Assembly (NCBI GenBank): GCA_033961575.1
Contig: CM066736.1
Location: 88,023,352 to 88,087,351 of the forward strand
DNA: 64,000 bases
Direction of reading: 5' to 3'
Origin: Aselliscus stoliczkanus
Taxonomy: Eukaryota > Chordata > Mammalia > Chiroptera > Hipposideridae
Below are positions 1 to 11,456 of the stretch, piece by piece. The notes under the pieces are model-generated. The model had not been told where the DNA came from, searched no databases, and was given only the letters and a program-made list of their open reading frames with translations. Numbering within the stretch: position 1 is the stretch's first letter; the number at the start of each line of letters is the position of its first letter. The translations under genes were made by a program, and so were the position numbers.

Positions 1-375
1 GATTGGACTTCAATTTCTTTGTGATAAAATTGTCTCATTTCTGGTAACTCAGTGTGATGACTTTTTTTTTTTTAATTTATAGTGCATCAAGAGCTGTAAG
101 GAAAAGAAGTATAAAGATATCCCATTAAAATAAGCCAGTTGGTCAACACATGTAACTAGAGAAAAGCAGCCTTGTGTAAACCGCATTTGATGAGTCTTCC
201 AGGTGATGCTCCTTTGTGGGAGTCAGAGGGAGCTGGGCAAGGGTGGTTATGGGATGAGGAGATCAGGGAGCTTTTTCAGATTCCTGCATATTGCCATCAG
301 ATTGTGGTAACACTGTCTTCTTTGAAATGTTTTGAATTCCCAGAATTAAACATAGCTTATTCAAATGTAGGTGCC
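1..375. other. FCHSD2 intron, unclassified stretch
   Basis: This is AT-rich intronic sequence with an 11-12 base T run near 62-73. I see no exon or confidently classified repeat before the SINE that begins near 376. A 77-codon open frame at 172-405 runs into that SINE and is chance. Confidence 0.4.
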
Positions 376-522
376 TTGGGCCCGCCGAGTGGCTCAGTTG
401 GTTAAGAGCTCGCTCAAGAGTGTGAGCTGAGCTCTGAGCAACAGCAGTTCGATGCCCAGCCCGAGCTGAGCTGCTGCTGAGCTGCCAACAGGCGGCAGGA
501 TGGCTCAGCTGAAAAAAATATG
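376..522 (+). mobile_element. SINE, B-short type
   Basis: The tRNA-like head (GCCGAGTGGCTCAGTTGG) is followed by the GAGCTGAGCTGCTGCTGAGCT body and ends in GGATGGCTCAGCT plus a short A-tract. Perfect 13-bp target duplications AAATGTAGGTGCC flank it at 363-375 and 523-535, so it is an intact, fairly young insertion. Confidence 0.85.
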
Positions 523-639
523 AAATGTAGGTGCCTACAATGCATTGTATAAGTAAGATTCACCTGTGTACTTTATAGCATTACAGATGCTTAGGTCCTA
601 CTCTTAAAAATCCGAGTTGGTAGATTTTGGGAGAGGCCT

Positions 640-2510
640 GAACACTTAGGCTGTTTCCTTGTTGGCTATTGTGAATTAATGCTGCAGTGAATAAGGGTGT
701 GCAGATATCTCTTAAAGGTGGTGATTTCATTTCTTTCAGATATATACCCAGAAGTGGGATTACTGAATCCTTTATTGTAGTTCTATTTCTAATTTTTTGA
801 GACATATGCTTACTGTATTCCATATGGCTATACCGATTTACATTCCCTCCAACAGTGCTTAAGGTTCCCTTTCCTCGACATTGGCCGACATTTATACTTC
901 TTGTCTTTTTGGTAATAGCCATTCTAATAGGTGTGAAGTGATATTTCATTGTGGTTTTGATTTGTATTTTGGTGATTAGTGATGTTGAGCATGTTTTCAT
1001 GTACCTGTTGGCCATTTGTTTATCTTCCCTGAAAAAGTTTGTTTGGGTCCTCTGCCCATCTGTAATTGGATTATTTATTTAGTTTTATTTATTAATTAAT
1101 TTATTTATTCACTCATTCACTCACTCTTGGGCTTTGTGAGTTCCTTATATATTTTGTATATTAACTCTCATCAGATATATGGTCTGCAAATATTTTCTCG
1201 CAATTCTTTTCATTTTGTTAATTGTTTTTTTTTTGCAGTGCAGAAGCTTTTTAGTTTGATGGAGTCCCACTAGTTTTTTTTTTGCTTTCATATTATATCC
1301 AAAAAAATTGTTGCCAAGACCAATGTCAAGAAACTTTTGCTCTGTATTTTCTTCTAGGACTTTTGTGGTTTCAGGTCTTACATGTAAGTCTTTCATCCAC
1401 TTCAAGTTAATTTTTGTCAGTGATATACAATAGGCGTCCAGTTTTATTCTTTTGTATGTGAATATTCAGTTTTTCCAACACCATTTATTGAACACACTAT
1501 CCTTTCCCCACTGAGTATTCTTGGCATCCTTGTCAAATATTAGTTGACTATATATGCATGAGTTTATTTCTGGGCTTTTTATTGTGTTCCATTGATCTAT
1601 AGGTCTTCTATTCTGTTCCTTTGATCTATAGGTCTTCTTTTATGCCAGTATCGTATGTACTATTTTGATTACTATAGCTTTGTAGTATAGTTAGAACGCC
1701 TCCAGCTTTGTTATCCTTTTTCAAAATTGCTTTGGCTATTCTTTTGTGTTTCCATACAAATGTTAGGATTTTTTAAAATTTCTGTGAAAAATGCCTTTGG
1801 AATTTTGATAAAGATTGCATTGAAACTATAGACTTTGGGGAGTGTGGACAGCTTACCAATATTAATTCTTCTGATCTATGAGCACGTGGTATCTTTTCAT
1901 TTATTTGTGTCTTGTTCAGTTTCTTTCATCAATGTCTTAGTTTTCCATGTTCAGATCTTTCACCTCTTTGGTTAAATTCATGATGTTAATTCTGCCAAAT
2001 ACGTTTTGTTTTACATCTATGGAAATGATCAAAAGTCTTTTCTCCTTTATTCTATGGTGAGTTATATTGATTAATTTTTGGATGTTGAACCATACTTGCA
2101 TTCCTCAGATAAACTCAACTTGGTCGTTATACCGGGGGTGTCCAAAAAAGGGGTGCCAAGATAACATCTCTTAAAATGTGTATACATTTTTTGGCACCCT
2201 TAGCATCCTCTGTATATTATCCTTTTTATATAATGCTGGATTTGATTTGATAACATTTGGTTAAGGACTTTACATCTGCGTTTATAAAGGATATTGGCTG
2301 TATATTTCTGTTGTTGTTGTTGCTTTTGGTGATGTCTTCAAGTTTTGGTTGAGGGGTATTATTGGCCTCATAAAATGAGTTGATTAGTGTTCCCTTTTCT
2401 TCTCTACTTTTTGGAAGAGTTTATGTATGATGGTGATGGTATTATTTCTTCCTTAAATGTTTGATAGAATTAGCCAGTGAAGCCATTTGGGCCTGGAGTT
2501 TTGTTGAAAG
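640..2510 (-). mobile_element. LINE-1 fragment, antisense to FCHSD2
   Basis: Read on the minus strand this is the end of L1 ORF2 and the 3' region. Plus-strand landmarks include TTGGCTATTGTGAATTAATG, the 'atctataggtcttc' block repeated around 1596-1636, and 'aattgctttggctattc' near 1725. The frames are full of stops. It is interrupted by a MITE at about 2132-2212 and ends against another repeat near 2510. Confidence 0.8.
2132..2212. mobile_element. Short MITE with GGGGGTGCC-type ends
   Basis: An insert of about 81 bp splits the L1 between TA dinucleotides. The left end reads CCGGGGGTGTCC and the right part TTTTTTGGCACCC, with AAAATGTGTATACATTTT between. The longer relatives at 21274-21503 and 47949-48161 share these ends and the TGTATACA motif, so this looks like an internally deleted member. 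TA flanks suggest a Tc1/mariner-type mover; the family name is not assigned. Confidence 0.6.
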
Positions 2511-2819
2511 GCCAAATCAGTTGAAGGCATGAATAGAACAAAAGACTGGCCTTATCTGAGTAAGAAGTAATTCTGCAGCAGATGGTCTTTGGACTTGAAC
2601 TGCATCATCGGCTCCTTCCTGGGTCTCCAGCCTGATGGCCTTTGACTTAAATTGCAGCATTGGCTTTTCTCTGGATCTCCAGCCTGTTTTCCTACCCTGC
2701 AGACTTTAGACTTGCCAGCCTCCATAATCATGTGAGCCAATTCCTTAAAATAAATCTCTTTTTGTACATATACACATCATATTAGTTCTGTTTCTCTGCA
2801 GAACCCTACTAATACAGTG
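2511..2819 (+). repeat. Old interspersed repeat ending in AACCCTACTAATACAG
   Basis: Contains the recurring 'ggtctccagcctg' / 'ggatctccagcctg' units and the block GCCAGCCTCCATAATCATGT followed by AATAAATCTCTTTTTG, ending in TTCTGTTTCTCTGCAGAACC. I recognise this as a common mammalian medium-reiterated repeat but cannot name the family reliably. Chance open frames occur in it. Confidence 0.55.
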
Positions 2820-3900
2820 GCCTTCAGTGACTGGCTTTTTTTTCACTTAGCATACAGTTTTTGGGATTCATCCATGTTGTAATGTGTATCAGTGTGTGTT
2901 ACTTTTTGTGACTGAATAATATTCAATCTTATGAATATACCACGTTTTGTTTATCCATTGATTTGATAGATATTTGGGTTGTTTCCACTTTTTGATTTTT
3001 ATGAATAATGCTTTGAACTTTTGTTTCCTCACTTTGTTTTTAATGTCTATTTTCAGTTCTTTTGAGTATACTGAGGAGTAGAATTGTTCATCATATAGTA
3101 ATTCAGTTTTGAAAATTTTGAGGAAGTACTAAGCTGTTTTCCACAGCAGGTGTGCCATTTTTTATATTCTCACCAGTAATGTTTGACGGTTCTTATTTCT
3201 CACATCCTGGCTAGTAGTTGTTCTTTTCTATGTCCCACCCCAGCTTGGTGTGAAGTAATATCTCATTGTGGTTTTGATTTGCATTTACCTAATGACTAAT
3301 GATGTTGAACATCTTTTCGTGTGCTTATTGGGCATTTGTATATCTTTTTTGGAGACATGTATATTTAATACTTTTGACCATCTTCAAATTGGACTGTTTG
3401 TCTCTTTGCTGTAGATTTGTAAAATTTTTCTATATAGTGTGAGTATTGGACCCTTATCAGATGTATGATTTGCAAACATTCTTCCATTCTGTTGTCTTTT
3501 CATATTCTTAATAATGTCCTTCAATGCAAAGACATTTTTAATTTTGATGAAGTCTGTTTTACCTATTTTGTTGTTGTTGGTTGTTGATTGTGCTTTTGTT
3601 GTTCTAAGAATCTGTTACCAAATCCAAGGCCATAAAGATTTACTCTGATGCTTTCCTTTAAGAATTTCATAATTTTAGATAAACATTAGGCCTTTGATCC
3701 ATTTTGAATTAAGTTTTATATTTAGAATGAGACAGGGGCCCAATTTCATTCTTTTGTATGTGGAAATCCAGTTGTGCTAATGACATTTATTGAAGAGAAT
3801 ATTCTTTCCTTTTTTAGTGGTCTTGGCATTCTTGTTAAAAATCAGTTGCCCATAAATGTTTTGGTTTGTTTCTGGACCATCAATTCTATTCCATTGAAAA
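2820..3900 (-). mobile_element. LINE-1, 3' portion (antisense half of an inverted copy)
   Basis: Plus-strand text reads as reverse-complement L1: the 3' UTR near 2820-3100 ('tttcacttagcatac', 'atccatgttgtaatg'), then the ORF2 end up to 'ggaccatcaattctattcc' at about 3875-3893. At about 3900 orientation flips to sense L1, which suggests a single insertion with an inverted 5' part. Confidence 0.75.
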
Positions 3901-4511
3901 ATACTGTAAACCAACTAGCCCTAATAGACATAAACAGAAAGCTTCACCAACAAAGCAGAATATACATTGTTGTCAAGTGCACATAGACTATTCTCCAGGA
4001 TAGACTATAAGTTGGGCTGTAAACAATTATCAATAAATTCAAAGCGATTAAAATTATACAAAGTATCTTCTTTGACCACAGTGGAATGAAGCTATAGAAA
4101 TTAATTAACAGAAAGAAAACTGGAAAATTTGCAAATGTGTGGAAATTAATCAACATATTTTTAACTAGTCAGTCAAAAGAAATCATCAGGGAAATTAGAA
4201 AATACTTTGAAAAGAAGGAAAATGAAAATAAAATACCAAAACTTATGGTATGCAGTGAACGTACTCAGGGAAATTTATAGCTCTAAACACCTACAGTGAA
4301 AATGGAGAAAGATCTCAAATCAACTTACCATCACACCTAAAGAACTAGAAAAAGAGCAAACCAAACTCAAAGCCAGTGGAAGGGAAAATATAATAAAGGT
4401 TGGATCAGAGGTAAACAAAATAGAAAAACAATAGAGTGAATCAATGAAACCAAAGTTGATTCTCTGAAAACATCAACAAATTGACAAACTTCTAGTCTGA
4501 AAAAAAAAAAA

Positions 4512-4550
<39 letters not shown>

Positions 4551-5255
4551 GCAGTTAACAAGAATCAGAAATGAAAGTGGGGCCATTACTCCTTATGCTA
4601 CTGAAATAAAAAGGATTATAAAAGAGTACTATGAGAAAGTGTATGTCAACAAATTGGATAACTTGGATAAAAGGAACAAATTTCTAGAGAAACACTAATT
4701 ACTAAAACCAATTCAAAAAGAAATAGAAATTCTCAGTAGACCTTTAACAAGTAAAGAGATTGAATCAGTAATCAAAAAACCTTCCAACAAAGACAAGTCT
4801 AGGACTAGAACCGCATCATGTGTAATTTTACCAAACAGCTAAAGAAGAATTAACACCAGTCCTTCTCAAACTTCCAAAAAATGGAATGCTCCCAACACAC
4901 TCTATGAGATCCTCATTATTCTGACATCAATCAGACAAAGATACCACAAGAAAACCACGGATCAATATCCTTATGAAGATTGATGCAAAAATCTTCAACA
5001 AAATATGATACTAGCAAACCAAATCCAACAGCACATTAAAAGAATTATGCACTGATGAAGTGAGATTCATCCCAGGAATGCAAAAGTTCAACATAAGAGA
5101 ATCAATGAATGAAATATTATATTAACAGAGAAAAAAAACCCTACATGATTATCTCAATAGAGGCAGAAAAAGCACTTGACAAAATTCAACACCCTTTCAT
5201 CATAAAAATACTCAGTGAACTGGGAATAGATGAAAACTTCCTTACATGATACCAC
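3900..5255 (+). mobile_element. LINE-1 ORF2 fragment, sense (inverted 5' half)
   Basis: Sense-strand L1 ORF2 remnants from the middle of the protein. Near 5160-5215 the text translates as [18 protein letters not shown], the start of the conserved reverse transcriptase region. Many stops and frameshifts make it dead. A purine microsatellite interrupts it near 4500-4547. With the antisense half at 2820-3900 it fits one 5'-inverted L1 insertion. Confidence 0.75.
4500..4547. repeat. (A)n(GA)n purine microsatellite
   Basis: An A-run of about 16 bases followed by about 13 GA units inside the L1 fragment. Low complexity; the open frame on the opposite strand here is an artefact of the repeat. Confidence 0.9.
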
Positions 5256-6190
5256 TGCTATTCTCTTGTAACTTTGACATTCTGTAATTATTTTTGGAAG
5301 TGGTATTTGCTTCATTAGTCGTTTTTCATTTAAGTTTCAAAAACTCACTTGAAAATTTTGGTTACATATTTCATCAGCTTCATGGCAGCATTTTTCCTGT
5401 TTGGTATTTGTATAGACTTCGTATTTGGTTAGATTCTATTCCTTCTTCCTTTTCAGTTATTTCTTTTTGAATGAAGAGGGTTTTTCCTATACTACTTTTT
5501 GGAATATCAGAAGTAGATATCTCAGAGTAGCTGTTGTCTTCCAAATTTACAGTAGTTTTCTTTCCAACCAGGCTTGTGTGTATGAATTTCTTTTATTGCT
5601 CCTCAGCCAGACAAGATTGGCTGCTGCAGGGCTATTCATAATGCAGTGTCTCACTGTCTTTTTGCCACACTAGCAGCTTAATTTTTGCCAGCATAGTTTG
5701 TTTGTGTGATTCTTAATTTAGTACTGTCTCTCCTCCATTTTTTCAAACTATGAACAGCAAAGCTCCCTCCACCAGCCTATGTCCCTTGTTTCTGTTGCAA
5801 ATGTGGTTTAAATTTTATACCTCAGGAAGTGCACTTGAAGAAAAGTTATGCTCCTCACTCCCTTTGACTTCTGGACCCTCATGCCTTATATTTACCTCTT
5901 TCTTCAGTTTAATTGTCTCTCTTTTGGCCCATATTCCACTTATATTTCATATGTTTCCTAATTTTATTGGAGATTATGTTTTCACTTGTGTTTTTATTCT
6001 TCTTGTTGTTTTGGGTAAATTCTGAAAGAAGGGAGATTCTGACCTTGCTCTGTCATCCAAGACAGTAGTTCTTAAAATGTATTTTTCTGTTAGTGCTTTG
6101 CATATTCATTTTGCATAGTCAAATATTTAAACTGGATTAAATTTCATAATTATAAACTGTAGAATGTGATATTTTCACTTATTTACCATA
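5256..6190. other. AT-rich intron, no recognised gene
   Basis: T-rich plus-strand sequence that may be a diverged antisense L1 3' UTR, but I could not anchor it. The open frames at 5425-5673 and 5750-6025 lack homology I can see and have the Phe/Leu-rich composition expected of T-rich DNA. Confidence 0.4.
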
Positions 6191-6194
6191 CTTT

Positions 6195-6350
6195 TCTAGA
6201 ATTTATTTCATGCCAAGTCTATTCTAAGTGCTTTACAAATATGTATTCATTTAATCCTTATAATAATCCTGTGAGGTTGGTGTTCTTTTTATTCCCATTT
6301 AATTGATAGAAACTGAAGCACAGTCAGGAAAATTAACTTGCCCAATGTTA
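6195..6350 (-). repeat. MIR SINE, antisense
   Basis: Shows the reverse-complement MIR signature: 'ttctaagtgctttacaaat', 'tttaatccttataataatcc', then 'gaaactgaagcacag' and 'aacttgcccaatgttacc'. This is an ancient mammal-wide element, strongly diverged. Confidence 0.75.
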
Positions 6351-6899
6351 CCTAATTAATAAGAAATAACACTTTCTATGTTTCATTTTATGACTATAGC
6401 ATTTATGGTTTTTGGCATCATCTATTTATACCTTATGCTAATGAATCCCTTGAGAGCAGATTCCATGTCCCATTCATCTTTATATTCCCAGTGCATATTT
6501 AATAGAATACCTGAAATTCAGAAGATATTCCATGAATGTTGTTGGAATTAATATTCTTTATTAGGAGCCAGATAATTTCCTCTCTGCAACAACTTCAGTT
6601 ATTCATACTACTTGACATGTTTAATTTTTTTTTCTCATGTCATTATGTGAATACTATTGCCACATTTGTTATAATAAAATCCTTGAAAAATAGCCATTGT
6701 ATTCCAGAACAAAATTACAAAGGTTTATTTATAAAAGAGTTATCAATGTGCTGGTAATATAAGCACTAGTTTCTTTACCTGTTTGCTGTCTGTGCTAAAA
6801 AATTAGTTTTTTATATCCTAATATTAATTATATTTAAACAGTATCATTTGTAAAATAACAGAGGTCAACTAACTCAAGGTAGTAAAAATTTGGTGGTCC

Positions 6900-7140
6900 T
6901 CATGTAGTTCATTTATTTTTATTGCTGAGTTTTTCATTGTAAGACTGTATTACCATTTGTTGTACTGATGGACACATGGACCATTTCCTATTTTTGGCTA
7001 CTTATAAATAAAGATGCTGTAAATATTTTTGTCAAGTGTTTTGTGGCATGTTTTCATTTCTCTTGGTAAATGCCTAGCATTAGAATTGCTATGTCAAGTT
7101 AGAATTATGTTTAGTTTGTTGATATAAGAAACTTCCAAAC
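6900..7140 (-). mobile_element. LINE-1 3' fragment, antisense (left part)
   Basis: Reverse-complement L1 text: 'tacttataaataaagatgctg' near 7000 and 'tctcttggtaaatgcc' near 7057. It continues at 7553-7770 after a block of about 410 bp. Confidence 0.65.
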
Positions 7141-7552
7141 CTGTGGAAAATTTTGTAAGAGTTTATTTGCACCAAACTGATGATATACTGAGAAGCAAGA
7201 TCTCAAATACTTCAGAGAATGACAGTTTCGCAGTTACTTGTATACATTTGGACTTGAGGGAACATAAGGAAAATTTCATGAAGGTGGAAGAAAGCAAGGT
7301 GGGAAATCTCTACAATTGGGTTATAGGATGGCTAACAAGATTGTATGCTCCTGGAGGGTGGCTACTCCTCTGAGGGGTCTGGAAAAGAGGCATTTCAAAG
7401 GTGTGTTAACCTAGATGCACAAGAACAATGGGCAGGGCTGGGGCATGACTACTCACCATGACCTGCCCAGTTAGGAATTTATGATTAGGTCACCCTGGGA
7501 GGTTACTTTCATTTAGATTTATTGCAGATCCCCTTTTTTATCCAACATTATA
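7141..7552. repeat. Unclassified ~410-bp repeat nested in L1
   Basis: The L1 text is interrupted between 'aagaaacttccaaac' (7126-7140) and 'aagaaataccaaata' (7553-7567), which look like decayed target duplications. The insert starts in 'gtaagagtttatttgcacc' and ends near CAGATCCCCTTTTT. It resembles an old LTR or similar repeat, but I cannot name it. An open frame at 7143-7373 inside it is not a recognisable protein. Confidence 0.45.
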
Positions 7553-7770
7553 TAAGAAATACCAAATATTTTTGCCCTCAAAGTGGTTATATCACTTCAT
7601 ATTACCACCAACATGTTAGAGTTTCATTGCTGTATATCTTCACCAATATATATATAGGTATATGTAATGATCAGACTTTTTCATGTTAGCCATTCTGGTG
7701 GGTGTGTATATTTTAATTTTTAACATTCATCATTGTGATTATTGATATCCCATCTCAATTATCACCATTA
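7553..7770 (-). mobile_element. LINE-1 3' fragment, antisense (right part)
   Basis: Continuation of the split L1: 'tcaaagtggttatatcac' and 'attaccaccaacatg' correspond to the usual antisense L1 3' UTR text. Confidence 0.6.
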
Positions 7771-7799
7771 ATAATTTGAATATTCTTAGGTGTTCTGCT

Positions 7800-8109
7800 T
7801 ATTCTGGTGATGAATTACAGGGTTCAGGATCCCCGAGACAACTCTCACCTCTGACACCAATTGCAAGTTTGGAGGTCTCCAAAATCACCCTCACTTCTGA
7901 CATGACTTTCAAGACCACCCTCAGATTTGATAATTTGTTAAAAGGACTCACAGAACTCACTGAAAGTTTCTAAAAGTTATGGTTTATTATAGTGAAAAGA
8001 TATATTTTAAAATCAGTCAAGGGAAGTGGTATCACTTAGGTATGATTGACTGCCCATATGTCTGACCTTTGTCTCCAGCTCCTTCAGAGGTGGCTCAACA
8101 CCCCCCCCC

Positions 8110-8157
<48 letters not shown>

Positions 8158-8330
8158 AAATCACATTGTTTGTATGGACTGTCTGGCATGGTTTAAGGTC
8201 TCCAGGTAAATAAAAATAGTCTTATCAGGTTGACATTCCAAAGGTTTGGAGATTACTTCCCAGAAGCCAAGAGCAAAAGCAAGACCTCTCTTTGGTCAAG
8301 TTTAATCCTTTACTTGTTTTTTAAAGCACA
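7800..8330 (-). repeat. Ancient LTR-like repeat
   Basis: The text 'aaggactcacagaactcac', 'gtttattatagtgaaaag' and 'aaaatcagtcaagggaag' resembles an old mammalian retroviral LTR read in reverse. No coding remnant of a provirus was seen nearby, so it would be a solo LTR. The family is uncertain. A microsatellite splits it at 8101-8153. Confidence 0.45.
8101..8153. repeat. C-run followed by (CA)n microsatellite
   Basis: A short C-run, then TTCA and about 20 consecutive CA units. Likely length-polymorphic. Confidence 0.9.
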
Positions 8331-8504
8331 TGTACACAAAATGGTTATGTTAACTGATATAATCTGTGACCAACATTAAGAAACTTAGCTGGTCCATATG
8401 GATATAGATTGTGATCTTGGTTCCGCCTGTCCAAGAGCTAACCTGCTGAGCTATTTCATTCAAACGTAAGGAGTCTGAAACCTGATTATATAGTTTCTGT
8501 CCAT

Positions 8505-8850
8505 TCATTCATTTACTCAGCAAACATTTGTTGAACATCTACAGTGTTCAGGCACTGTGCTTCACATATAAAAGTAAAGCACATTCATTTTTCCCAGGGA
8601 ACTCCATAATCAATTCACAGACAATTACAATACGTGAAACAGGTGCTGTGTTACAAGATGCTGGAGGAACCCAGAGGAGGTTTATTTAAATCACAAGTGG
8701 AATTCAGGAAGACTTCCCAAGAGAGGTCATGCTTGAGCTGTTTTGAAGGATGAGGAAGGTTTAGTGCAAATAAAGGGCAAAAGGAATTTCAAGCAAAAAG
8801 GACCACATTTGCTGGAGTGTGAAAGCCAGGGCTAAGTAGTCTTTTAAGAA
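8505..8850 (-). repeat. LINE-2 fragment, antisense
   Basis: The typical reverse L2 3' end is visible: 'tcattcatttactcagcaaa', 'ttgttgaacatctacagtg', 'caggcactgtgct', followed by the 'gacttcccaagagaggtcat' and 'gaaggatgaggaaggtttag' segments. Ancient and diverged. Confidence 0.65.
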
Positions 8851-9329
8851 ACTTACCTGGGGCCTGGGGTGTGAATGGGGGAGTTTACCAAGATGAAGCC
8901 ACACTAGCAGTTATCTGACAGTGATCAGCTTCTTCTGTTGTGTTAAAGGCATTTAGATTTTTACTCTGGGAGTGATGAACCATTTCTGAAATGTTAGCCA
9001 AAAAGTGATTTGATCAGATTTGTTTTAGGAAAATTATTTAAAACGTTAGACTTCATTAAATAATTATTCACTGCATGGATATTTTCTTATTCCTTTCTAT
9101 ATGATATGAAATTTAAAAATATAAATGGATGAGTTGATTGAAAATTCATACTTTTATATCTTTGTTTATAATTATAGAAATAATAGATCATTATTGGGAA
9201 AAATAGAATCAGAGTAGAAAATAAGTCTTATGCCCCTTCCTTTAATAATAAAAATTTACCATATGTTCTTTTTTGTTATTTCCTTCCAGTGTCTGCACAC
9301 ATTCTATTTTTTACATATATGAGGTAATA

Positions 9330-9970
9330 TTAAGTTTTTTGTTTTAGGTCTTATATTCAACTCTAATCCATTCTGAATTAATTTTTGTGCATGGTGTGAG
9401 ATAGCAATCTATTATAGTTTCATTCTTTTGCCTGTGTCTTTCCAATTTTCTTTTTCTTTTTTAATTAAAGTTTATTGGGTGACAATTGTTAGTAAAGTTA
9501 CAGGTGTACAATTTCAGGTGTACAATTCTGTAATACATCATCTATATATCACATTGTGTGTTCACGACTCAGAGTCAGTTTTCCTTCCATCGCCATGTAT
9601 TTGATCCCTTTGGCTTTCCAATTTTCCCAGCACCATTGTAAGTTTTTGGCTCCTTCGTTGAAAATCAGTTGCTCATATATATGTGGGTTTATTTCTGGGC
9701 TCTCAAATCTGTTCCATTGGTCTCTGTTTCTGTTTTTCTGCAAGTACCACACTGTTTTGATTTTTGTAGCTTTGTATTAATAGTGTAGTTTGAAGTCAGG
9801 GAGTGTGATACCTCCAGCTTTGTTCTTTTTTTTCAGGATTGTTTTGCTATTTGGGATCTTTTGTGGCTCCATACAAATTTGGGGATTTTTTTTTCTGTTT
9901 CTATGAAAAATGCCATAGGGATTTTGATGGGTATTGTATTAAATCTGTATATTGCTTTAGGTAAAAAGAC
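9330..9970 (-). mobile_element. LINE-1 fragment, antisense, with nested insertion
   Basis: Reverse L1 ORF2/3' text around 9340-9450 and 9610-9970 (for example 'gtgtgatacctccagctttg' near 9806). At about 9970 it flips to sense L1, repeating the arrangement seen near 3900. A small L1 3'-end insertion lies at 9452-9606. Confidence 0.75.
9452..9606 (-). mobile_element. Severely 5'-truncated LINE-1 3' end
   Basis: About 155 bp beginning in a T-rich tract and reading 'aaagtttattgggtgacaa' then 'ttcaggtgtacaattctg'. It is the reverse complement of the L1 3' terminus seen in sense at 10036-10232. The host L1 text 'ctttccaattttc' occurs on both sides (about 9439-9451 and 9607-9619), a target-site duplication. 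Confidence 0.7.
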
Positions 9971-10035
9971 TCCAAATAAAATCAGAAATGAAAGAGGAGA
10001 AGTTACAATGGACACCACCAAAATACAAAGGATAT

Positions 10036-10232
10036 GGTGATGGAATGAGAATTGACTCTGGGTGGTAAACACAATGCAATGTATATTGGGTCGTCGGGAA
10101 AGTCATGATGTAGTTTTCTATGTTTTTCAATGCAAAAATGTGTCATGACTTTCCCGACAATCCAATAGGTGATGTTTTATATAAATGTACACTTGTAACT
10201 TATATAATTTTACTAACCAATGTCACCCCAAT
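10036..10232 (+). mobile_element. LINE-1 3' terminus, sense, split by a MITE
   Basis: Reads GAATTGACTCTGGGTGGTAA, then a 76-82 bp MITE, then 'tgtacacttgtaacttat' and 'accaatgtcaccccaata'. Same 3' end as the antisense copy at 9452-9606, in the opposite orientation. Confidence 0.65.
10086..10165. mobile_element. 80-bp palindromic mariner-type MITE
   Basis: Terminal inverted repeats of about 25 bp: the left begins TTGGGTCGTCGGGAAAGTCA and the right, reverse-complemented, begins TTGGATTGTCGGGAAAGTCA. It is flanked by TA at 10084-10085 and 10166-10167, the duplication made by Tc1/mariner transposases. It has no coding capacity. A second copy is at 20862-20940. Confidence 0.85.
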
Positions 10233-10675
10233 AATATAGGCTATATATGCCACCAAATTTGATAACCTAGAAGAAATGAACAAATTCTTAGAAATACACA
10301 ACCTTCATAGATGGGAACCATGAAGAACTGGAAAACCTAAATAAACTGAACTATAGTAATGAAATTGAAGCAGTAATCAAAAATCTCCCAAGAAAACAAA
10401 AATCCAGGACGAGATGTCTCCACCAGTGAATTCTACCAAAGAGTCAAAGAAGATTTAATACCTATGCTTCTCAAACTCTTCCAAAAAATTGAAGAAGAGG
10501 GACTACTTTCAAACTCATTTTATGAGGCCAATATTACCCTGATACCAAAAGCAGGAAAAGACACACACAAAAAGAAAATTATAGGCCAGTGTCTCTGATG
10601 AACATAGATGCAACAATCCTAAACAAAATTTTAGAAAATCAAATACAACAATACATTAAAAATATAGTAAATCTT

Positions 10676-10786
10676 GGCCTGGCCGAGTGGCGCGGTGGTT
10701 AAGTGCTGGCTTGGGAAGCCAGTGGCCCTGGTTCGGGTCCCACATATGAGGGCCAGTGACACTGCCCTCAAAAAAAATATATATAT
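10676..10786 (+). mobile_element. SINE, A-short type
   Basis: tRNA-like head from GGCCTGGCCGAGTGGCGCGG through CACTGCCCTC and an A-tail. The 14-bp target duplication ATATAGTAAATCTT lies at 10662-10675 and 10787-10800, inside L1. Confidence 0.9.
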
Positions 10787-11456
10787 ATATAGTAAATCTT
10801 GATCAAGTGGGGTTCATTCCAGGGACATAAGGGTGGTTCAACATAGGTGTATCAATCAATGTTGATACACCACATTAACAAAATAAGTTAAAAATTATAT
10901 TATAAATGGTTGCAGAAAAAGCATTTGACAAGACACAGCATCCGTTTATGATTAAAATACTCAATAAAACGTGTATAGAAGGAAAGCACCATAACATAAT
11001 AACGGTCATATATGACAGACCTTGAGCTAATATCATACTCAATGGTGAAAAACTGAAAGCTTTTCCTCTAAGATCAGGAACACGACAAGGATGCCCGCTC
11101 TCATCACTGTTATTCGTCATCGTATTGGAAATCCTAGCCAGAGCAATCAGGCAAGAGAAAGAAATAAAAGGCACCCAAACTGGGAATGAAGAAGTCAGAC
11201 TGTCACTATTTGTGGATGACATGATTCTCTATATAGAAAATCCTAAAGACTCCATGAAAAAACTGTTAGAAACAATAAAAATACAGTAAAGTTACATTAT
11301 ACAAAAATCCATTGCATTCCTATATACTAACAATGAAATATGAGGAAAAAAATGAAGAAAACAGTCCCATTTACAATTGCAACCAAAAGGATAAAGTATC
11401 TATGAATAAACTTACCAAAGGAAGTGAAAACTACGGGACATTGTTGAAAGAAGTTG

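Noticed and set aside
2820..2900. Whole 0.6-5.3 kb region as one continuous retrotransposon.
   Set aside because: A different repeat (2511-2819) and a second L1 3' end at about 2820 separate two independent L1 insertions.
7800..8330. Provirus with coding genes near the LTR-like blocks at 7.8, 26.4 and 42.7 kb.
   Set aside because: No gag, pol or env-like translation was seen next to any of them; they are at most solo LTR remnants.
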